Program-made: the position numbers and the translations under genes | Notes under the pieces: model-generated | Told to the model about the DNA's origin: nothing | The model's database searches: none | The model's input: only the letters and a program-made list of their open reading frames with translations | Part shown: one piece after another, positions 52,760 through 58,177 of the stretch | Layout: each line of letters begins with the position of its first letter | Position numbering within the stretch: position 1 is the stretch's first letter | Origin: Desulforhopalus sp. IMCC35007 | GTDB taxonomy: Bacteria; Desulfobacterota; Desulfobulbia; Desulfobulbales; Desulfocapsaceae | Length of the DNA: 58,177 nucleotides | Direction of reading: 5' to 3' | Assembly (NCBI RefSeq): GCF_005116575.1 | Contig: NZ_SWCN01000028.1 | Span: forward strand, 1-58,177

Positions 52760-53752
52760 ATGACTGACCTGCTGGATCTTGTAAAGAAAGAAGCTGCTGA
52801 GATAGATTGCTATATGCGAGCAGACCTTGCATCAATGGGAGCTGAAACTGACCCTCTCCTGCAGAAGGTTTTGGATTATGGCCTTTTCAATGGAGGTAAG
52901 CGTGTTCGTCCACTGCTTGTCGTAATTTGTTCAAGATTGTGCGGCAATCGATCAAAGGACGCTTACAGGCTAGGGATGGCCTTTGAATATCTCCATGCAG
53001 CGACACTCTTCCATGATGATATCATCGATGGATCTGCTACCAGAAGAGGAAAGCCCGCCGTCTACAAAGAATTTGACATAGTTGCAGCCATTTTAGCAGG
53101 TGATTTTCTTCACGCTCATTCCATGGCTCTTGTCTCTGAATATGCTGGAAGCAAGGGGCTGGCGAGCTTTTGCAGAGCGACAAAGGGGATGGTTGATGGT
53201 GAGTTTATGCAACTCCAGAATGCAGAAAAACACAACCTCTCAGAGATTGATTACTATAATGCTATCATGGGAAAAACTGGTTTGCTGATCGCAGCAGCCT
53301 GTGAGGTGGGAGCAATCTTTGCGGGTGCTGACGAAAAATCTGTTACAGCCCTTAGAAAATATGGTGAAAATCTCGGCTGTGCTTTCCAGATTATCGACGA
53401 TATTTTAGATTATCTTGGTGATTCTGCTAAAACAGGTAAAGCCGTTGGCAATGATCTTGCTGAAGGTAAAATGACACTCCCCCTGATACTTGCGCTGCAA
53501 AAGGCAGACAGTGCTGACAAAATGCTTTTGATGCAGGCGTTAAAGGCAGGAACGGAAAATAAAGATATTGGTCTCAAGACCGTCATTAAGGTCATAAATC
53601 GCAATAATGGCTTTACTGACGCAAGAGAACACGCAGAAAGGGCGATTCAAAATGCATGCAACGAGCTTAGAACATTTGATTCACTCGACGTTCGTGGTGA
53701 ATGCGAGCTATTACAGGCCCTTGGTTATTTTATCCTCAAAAGGGATAAATAA
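52760..53752 (+). CDS. Trans-polyprenyl diphosphate synthase
   Basis: A 330-residue isoprenoid chain-elongating enzyme. GGKRVRPLL starts the core, the first Asp-rich motif is LFHDDIIDGSATRRGKPAV, and the second is IIDDILDYLGDSAKTGK. KLLI-type residues are missing before the first motif: the fourth and fifth upstream positions (Thr, Ala) are small, which favours a long product such as the quinone side chain (octaprenyl-type). This makes it an IspB-like candidate, though product length cannot be proven here. It follows the helicase by 42 bases and precedes the deacetylase by 54. Confidence 0.92.
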   Translation: MTDLLDLVKKEAAEIDCYMRADLASMGAETDPLLQKVLDYGLFNGGKRVRPLLVVICSRLCGNRSKDAYRLGMAFEYLHAATLFHDDIIDGSATRRGKPAVYKEFDIVAAILAGDFLHAHSMALVSEYAGSKGLASFCRATKGMVDGEFMQLQNAEKHNLSEIDYYNAIMGKTGLLIAAACEVGAIFAGADEKSVTALRKYGENLGCAFQIIDDILDYLGDSAKTGKAVGNDLAEGKMTLPLILALQKADSADKMLLMQALKAGTENKDIGLKTVIKVINRNNGFTDAREHAERAIQNACNELRTFDSLDVRGECELLQALGYFILKRDK

Positions 53753-53806
53753 ACGATTGCAAACGGTTGTGATTGAGATGATCAATTTTTTCAAGGCCTG
53801 GAACTA

Positions 53807-54802
53807 ATGGCTGTGCGCAAAACAACATCCCGACAAAGGAAAAAGAAATCCAGCAAAAAAAATTGGCTCTTTCCAAGTGCAGGACGATTATTTCTCTTTA
53901 TCTTGTTATTTCTCTTCCTCATTTTCTCTCTTTGTACAGCAGGGTATGTGATATTTTTTCGCACGGTTTTTGCCCAGGAAATCATGCCGTCACTTAAAAA
54001 CAATATTGTTTTTGAAGAACCAGACCCGCCAGTTGCTCTTCCAAAGTACAAAACACAGGACCTCAACAAAGAAAGTAAAGAAGAGGGCCACAGTAAGGAA
54101 AAAGAGGCACTTGTGGCCGATATAGAAAAATTACGAAGAGAAGTTTCGTTACCAAAAGTGGCCGTTATTGTTGATGATATTGGTTACAACCTAGCTTTAG
54201 GAGAAGAACTTTTAGATATGCCCCTTGAGCTTACTTTGTCTTTTCTCCCCTACGCGCCTTACACTAAAATACTTGAACAACGTGCCTATTCGCAGGGGAA
54301 GACTGTTTTTCTCCATTTACCACTTCAGCCAAACTCAGCAGCCTTTGATCCCGGACCAGGAGCACTGCTTGTAAGCGATTCCCCTGAGGTGCAGCTACAA
54401 AAATTACGTCGGTGCCTAGCTGAAGTTCCCCATGCTGTTGGTGTTAATAATCATATGGGATCTTTATTCACCGAAGATAAAAATGCCATGATCCAAATAA
54501 TGACGGAACTGGGACATCGATCGCTTTTTTTCGTAGACAGCTATACAAGTTCGAACAGTGTTGGCCTGGAAAGTGCTCGAGAACAGGGGATAAGAAGCGC
54601 CAGACGACACGTTTTCCTCGATAATATACTTACCCGTGAACATATCTGTGGCCAGCTTGATAAACTTGTAGCTACGGCCCTCCAAGGTGGCGTTGGAATA
54701 GGAATTGCTCATCCTCATGCTGCAACACTAGATGCGCTGAGGAGTTGCAGTCCACAATATTCAGCCAAGGTTCAGTATGTAAGTGTTGTCGATGTACTGT
54801 AA
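53807..54802 (+). CDS. Divergent polysaccharide deacetylase family protein
   Basis: A 331-residue membrane-anchored protein. A very basic N-terminus (KKKSSKKNW) precedes one membrane helix (about residues 27-50), a linker, and the family domain: PKVAVIVDDIGYNLALGEEL, LTLSFLPYAPYT, FLHLPLQPNS, VGVNNHMGSLFTEDK and GIGIAHPHAATLDAL. These contain the usual DDIG and HPH/NNHMGS metal-site motifs. The catalytic part is probably periplasmic. Substrate unknown. It is in line with the polyprenyl synthase gene, with a terminator after it. Confidence 0.92.
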   Translation: MAVRKTTSRQRKKKSSKKNWLFPSAGRLFLFILLFLFLIFSLCTAGYVIFFRTVFAQEIMPSLKNNIVFEEPDPPVALPKYKTQDLNKESKEEGHSKEKEALVADIEKLRREVSLPKVAVIVDDIGYNLALGEELLDMPLELTLSFLPYAPYTKILEQRAYSQGKTVFLHLPLQPNSAAFDPGPGALLVSDSPEVQLQKLRRCLAEVPHAVGVNNHMGSLFTEDKNAMIQIMTELGHRSLFFVDSYTSSNSVGLESAREQGIRSARRHVFLDNILTREHICGQLDKLVATALQGGVGIGIAHPHAATLDALRSCSPQYSAKVQYVSVVDVL

Positions 54803-54842
54803 CGGGAAAAGTAACGGGAAAAGATGCATGAAAATAATGACA

Positions 54843-54877
54843 GGCCCGCGATGAACTTGTCGGCGGGCCCTATTTTT
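54843..54877 (+). terminator. Terminator of the dinG-prenyl synthase-deacetylase unit
   Basis: GGCCCGC pairs with GCGGGCC around about 13 bases, followed by CTATTTTT. It sits between the deacetylase stop and the convergent purH. A 12-base direct repeat (GTAACGGGAAAA twice) lies at about 54800-54823 just before it. Confidence 0.78.
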
Positions 54878-54917
54878 ATGAGATGCGCCACAAAATTGTT
54901 GCAGAATACGATTCAGA

Positions 54918-56207
54918 TTAATGTTTGAAAGACCTTTGCCCGGTAAACATCATAGCAACTTTTGGATTTGCCTCATTACAGGCCTCAATTGTTTCAAAAT
55001 CTCTCATGGATCCGCCTGCCTGGAGAATCGCCGATACACCTTGGGCAATACCCACGTCGGCTCCATCTCTGAATGGAAAAAAAGCATCTGAAATCATAAC
55101 TGAACCGGGAATTCCAGCCTTGTCCTGCTGAACCTTTGCATCTATCGCTTCTTTTTCGGTCATGTTTCTTTGACCTTTCTTTATCGCAAGCACTAAATCA
55201 GCGTAACCGATACCATGGGCATCAAAACAGGTGATATCAGCATATTTTACATAGGCCTTTTGTACAGCAATTTCAGCAACGCCTACACGGTCCTGTTCCC
55301 CTGTTCCTATCCCTACAGTGCAACCATCTTTGACATATAGCACCGAATTTGATGTAACTCCGTGCTCAATGGCCCAGCCAAAGAGCATATCGTCAATTTC
55401 ACGCTGGCTGGGGCTTCGTTCACAGGTATATGTTTTTTCCTTCCAGGTAGCAGATGCCGCTTTGAGATCATTGATTGAACGGATAGAATTTACAGCCGAC
55501 TGTTGAACAATTATTCCTCCGTCAATAAGACTTTTGAAGTCAACAAAACGGTATTTTTCAAAATCAGCGAGCCGGGAAATATCAGAGATTTGTATTATTC
55601 GAAGGTTTTTAGCTTTTTTAAGAATATCAAGGCTACCCTCAGCAAAGTCAGGAGCACAGACCACTTCAAGGTAATTTTTTGCAAGCAACTCGGCAGTAGT
55701 AACATCGCAGGTTCTGTTAAGTACCACAGCTCCGCCAAAGGCCGCAATCCTGTCACACCTGAGAGCCCTGTGAAAAGCCGTGGGGAGGTCGGTATCCCAA
55801 GCAGCACCACAGGGGTTATTATGCTTTAGAATGACCGCTGCTGGCTTTTTCATTAAGTATTTAATGATGTTAAGGCCGTTATCGATATCGGTTAGATTGA
55901 TTTTCCCTGGGTGCTTCCCAACCTGAAGCATGTCTTCTACCTTGATAGCCGAGACGAGACCATTGCCTGGTTCAATGAATTTACAATCTCCTAGAGTCAA
56001 ATTCCCATTAACCAGTTCATAGAGAGCAGCTTCCTGATCTGGATTTTCCCCATAGCGTACGCCACGTTCATCTATGCTGTCGTCATCTTGTTTAATTCCC
56101 CAGCTTTTCTTTTTGTAGATAAGTTTCTGGTTGCCAAAAGAGATCGTCATATCGGCAGGAAAACTGTCGCCAAGAATAGTAGAATACATTTTTTTTAGAT
56201 CGCTCAT
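54918..56207 (-). CDS. purH: AICAR formyltransferase, PurH without the IMP cyclohydrolase domain
   Basis: Transfers a formyl group from 10-formyl-THF to AICAR, the ninth step of purine synthesis. The 429 residues carry the transformylase motifs RYGENPDQEA, the catalytic ILKHNNPCGAA, IAAFGGAVVLNR and SDAFFPFRDGAD. The N-terminal methylglyoxal-synthase-like cyclohydrolase domain of the usual bifunctional protein (about 520 residues) is absent; instead there are about 45 unrelated residues. GAGGA lies 9 bases before the ATG. A separate cyclohydrolase gene must exist elsewhere. Confidence 0.93.
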   Translation of the reverse strand: MSDLKKMYSTILGDSFPADMTISFGNQKLIYKKKSWGIKQDDDSIDERGVRYGENPDQEAALYELVNGNLTLGDCKFIEPGNGLVSAIKVEDMLQVGKHPGKINLTDIDNGLNIIKYLMKKPAAVILKHNNPCGAAWDTDLPTAFHRALRCDRIAAFGGAVVLNRTCDVTTAELLAKNYLEVVCAPDFAEGSLDILKKAKNLRIIQISDISRLADFEKYRFVDFKSLIDGGIIVQQSAVNSIRSINDLKAASATWKEKTYTCERSPSQREIDDMLFGWAIEHGVTSNSVLYVKDGCTVGIGTGEQDRVGVAEIAVQKAYVKYADITCFDAHGIGYADLVLAIKKGQRNMTEKEAIDAKVQQDKAGIPGSVMISDAFFPFRDGADVGIAQGVSAILQAGGSMRDFETIEACNEANPKVAMMFTGQRSFKH

Positions 56208-56279
56208 ACAATAGTCCTCATAAATTTGTAGAGTAGTGCCGTAGGATAACTGACAGATGAATGTAACGGTACGTATAAT

Positions 56280-57293
56280 CTATGCAATACAGGTTGTGTT
56301 AGGAGCTACAGACTCGCCTTTATCGACAGTTGTGTTGACGAGATAGCAATGGGCTCCTATGATTGCTCCATCACCTACCCGGCAATGTTTTAATACTGCA
56401 CCTGTTTCAACGACAGTTTTCCGTCCTATTACCGACCCCTGGCAAATCTGTACGCAAGCCTCAATCAAGGAGTCTGCAAGAATATCGGAGTCTTTGGACA
56501 CTCGAATTGTTTCGGGATTAATCATGGACACACCATTGCTCATGAGTTCTTTATTTCTTCTCAGTTGTAATTCGGTCTGGGCTAAAGAGAGCTCTAAACG
56601 TGAATTTACCCCAAGAACATCAATGGTGTCAGACGTTGTATATTTCTTGACTCGAAGGCCTTTAGCGACAGCTAAGTGAACAATGTCTGTAAGGTAGACT
56701 TCGCCCTGACTGTTATTGGTGCCAACTTCCTGAAGCGTAGAGAAAAGGAATTGTTTATCTACACAGTAAATCCCTGCATTAATTTCAGAAATGCGCAGCT
56801 GTTCATCGTTGGCATCCTTTTGCTCTACTATCGAAAGGATGTTGCCAGTTTGATCTGAGATAATCCTGCCGTAATTCGTCGGATCGCTGAGATGAGTTGT
56901 GAGAAGGGTAACGTGAGAGTTATTCAAACGGTGGAATTCAAGGAGCTCTTCAAGCATTTGCGGGCGAATAAGGGGGGTATCTCCGCAAAGAATCATTATG
57001 GTACCAGTAACCCCTTCAAGAGCTTTTTCAGCAGATAGTACAGCATGACCCGTTCCGAGTTGCTCGGTTTGTTCAGCAAAAATGACTTCAAAAGATAAAA
57101 GTTGATTTTTAACCCGCTCCTGTTGATGACCAACGACGACTACAGTCTTTTCTGCATGTAATTGGATTGTTGCATGGAGTACATGTTCAATCATCGGTGC
57201 ATAAAACACTTCGTGAAGAACTTTTGCATTTTGCGATTTCATTCTCGTGCCTTTGCCGGCAGCGAGGATAATAATAGATAAATTCTGATTCAT
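56280..57293 (-). CDS. glmU: GlmU-like N-acetylglucosamine-1-phosphate uridyltransferase with shortened C-domain
   Basis: Makes UDP-GlcNAc for peptidoglycan and lipid A. The 337 residues contain the uridyltransferase domain (LAAGKGTRMKSQNAKVLHEV, EQLGTGHAVLSAEKAL, LCGDTPLIRPQM, SEINAGIYCVD, GEVYLTDIVHLA). The left-handed beta-helix is cut to a few hexapeptide turns (residues about 250-337), so the acetyltransferase site of the usual 450-residue enzyme is missing. The ATG at 57293 is chosen over a TTG 12 bases earlier. A separate acetyltransferase must supply GlcNAc-1-phosphate. It lies 72 bases upstream of purH. Confidence 0.88.
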   Translation of the reverse strand: MNQNLSIIILAAGKGTRMKSQNAKVLHEVFYAPMIEHVLHATIQLHAEKTVVVVGHQQERVKNQLLSFEVIFAEQTEQLGTGHAVLSAEKALEGVTGTIMILCGDTPLIRPQMLEELLEFHRLNNSHVTLLTTHLSDPTNYGRIISDQTGNILSIVEQKDANDEQLRISEINAGIYCVDKQFLFSTLQEVGTNNSQGEVYLTDIVHLAVAKGLRVKKYTTSDTIDVLGVNSRLELSLAQTELQLRRNKELMSNGVSMINPETIRVSKDSDILADSLIEACVQICQGSVIGRKTVVETGAVLKHCRVGDGAIIGAHCYLVNTTVDKGESVAPNTTCIA

Positions 57294-57520
57294 TAGTGAG
57301 CTCAAGGCATAAAAAATTATGTAGATGGTAATAGGCTACTATGGAAATGAAATTTCAAAAACAGGCTGGAAGCTTTGGCTAAGATATATATTAAAAACCT
57401 ATTTTCAATGCAAGCTTCTTTCCTGTGAATATCTGAGCATGGTCATTTTGCAAAAAATAAATCAAATCTGAAGATTTCACTATACCATAATCAAGATCTA
57501 TTTTTAGGAATTAATAATAT

Positions 57521-57829
57521 GAGTGTCGATCAAAGAATCGTCAATTGGAGTCCTGTCAGCCAGGTGCAGAACGAATTTACCTGAGGGGGGAAAATAGTCA
57601 AAAAGTATTTCAGATAAAAGGGTTGACGGATATTATATCAATCGTGCACAGCTTCTGAATGTAAAGAAAAATTACAATCCATTCGTCAAATTCTCACTTT
57701 TGACAACACATACTTTAAACTTGAAATATTGGCTACTGATCAGATTGATGGAGCTGTCATTTAAAGGAATTTGCTGAAGAGAATGAAAAATTTGATCGAA
57801 TGAGAAGAGAGCACCAGGTAAGTAAGCGA
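57521..57829 (+). pseudogene. Decayed coding remnant near the rRNA operon
   Basis: A short frame begins MSVDQRIVNWSPVSQ and stops after 19 residues. Further on, protein-like pieces appear in shifting frames: GYYINRAQLLN, then KLQSIRQILTFDNTYFKLEI, then EFAEENEKFDRMRREHQ. At least two frame changes and internal stops are needed to join them. No family is recognised. The 227 bases between glmU and this remnant hold no feature. Confidence 0.45.
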
Positions 57830-57881
57830 AGTGAGACTCCGAGAGAGGTAGGTAAGGGAGCGGGGCGAGACTCCGAGAGAG
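57818..57881. repeat. Imperfect tandem duplication
   Basis: Two adjacent units, 57818-57847 and 57848-57881, share an exact 15-base core GAGACTCCGAGAGAG (57833-57847 and 57867-57881). The second unit runs directly into the 5S fragment. Confidence 0.75.
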
Positions 57882-57934
57882 TTAATTTCCGTGCTTGGAA
57901 TGGGAACGGCTGGATCCTCTTTGCTATGACCACC
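57881..57934 (-). pseudogene. 5' fragment of a 5S rRNA gene
   Basis: Read on the minus strand it starts GGTGGTCATAGCAAAGAGG and continues through CCGTTCCCATTCC to CACGGAAATTAAC. It matches the 5' part of the 5S gene at the right edge of the window with only a few changes over about 43 comparable bases. The 3' half of a 5S is absent. Confidence 0.82.
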
Positions 57935-58024
57935 GTAAAACTAGTTGTGCCTGAGGTGGGGAAGGGAATATGTACCCATCCTGCCTTGCACTGTTTTCCG
58001 TGTAATCCCAGTCGTTAATAGAAT

Positions 58025-58064
58025 AAAAAAAATCCCCAATCAACATAAATGTTGATTGGGGATT
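58025..58064 (-). terminator. Intrinsic terminator of the rRNA operon
   Basis: AATCCCCAATCAACA and TGTTGATTGGGGATT form a perfect 15-base stem around TAAA. On the minus strand the stem is followed by eight T, right after the 5S gene. Confidence 0.93.
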
Positions 58065-58072
58065 GGTGTAAA

Positions 58073-58177
<105 letters not shown>

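Noticed and set aside
57800-58018. A 72-codon plus-strand open frame near the rRNA operon
   Set aside because: It runs across the tandem repeat and antisense to the 5S fragment; the protein is a typical false product of rRNA DNA.

Overview
The window looks like chromosome of an anaerobic deltaproteobacterium, most likely a Desulfobulbales relative (Desulfobacterota). The pointers are a selenocysteine-containing, Tat-exported formate dehydrogenase with its maturation genes, a HTH/two-CW regulator, a monofunctional AICAR formyltransferase, and outer-membrane proteins with terminal Phe. The taxon is inferred from gene content only.

Layout. 1-2.2 kb: the tail of an unidentified gene, ddl, and fdhD on the minus strand. 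2.7-7.0 kb: a periplasmic binding protein, a Cache-GAF histidine kinase and a NarL-type regulator, which form a sensory unit. 7.0-16.9 kb: the formate dehydrogenase cluster (polyferredoxin, TorD-like chaperone, small Tat protein, Sec-containing catalytic subunit, Fe-S subunit, cytochrome b), then two secreted redox proteins and mobB. Together with fdhD these supply Mo-bisMGD insertion, folding and export of the enzyme. 17-22.7 kb: housekeeping and small genes (serS, a divergent tatC, DUF523, ftsB, FmdB-type zinc ribbon, HTH/two-CW, a lipoprotein, a UDG-like Fe-S protein).

22.7-35.1 kb (minus strand) holds the most unusual locus: a small FtsX-type permease, a LolD-type ATPase, a 1612-residue FtsX permease carrying an M28-peptidase-like ectodomain whose metal ligands are lost, a DUF6785-like and an OPT-like polytopic membrane protein, a secreted protein, an unknown protein and a PqqD-like protein. 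I know of no described system with this composition; a peptide- or lipopeptide-handling envelope machine is my inference.

35.3-42.9 kb: a small acidic protein, an M32 carboxypeptidase, and a five-gene glycan operon (three glycosyltransferases, a histidine phosphatase, a deacetylase-like protein). 43.1-48.7 kb: a small outer-membrane barrel gene interrupted at an A8 tract, a secreted beta-propeller protein, a porin and a DHA2-type MFS exporter. 48.7-57.3 kb: a REC-GAF-kinase, a DinG-type helicase, a polyprenyl diphosphate synthase, a divergent polysaccharide deacetylase, purH (AICAR transformylase only) and a shortened glmU. 57.3-58.2 kb: decayed DNA with a pseudogene, a short tandem duplication, a 5S rRNA fragment, then the terminator and partial 5S gene of an rRNA operon entering from the right on the minus strand.
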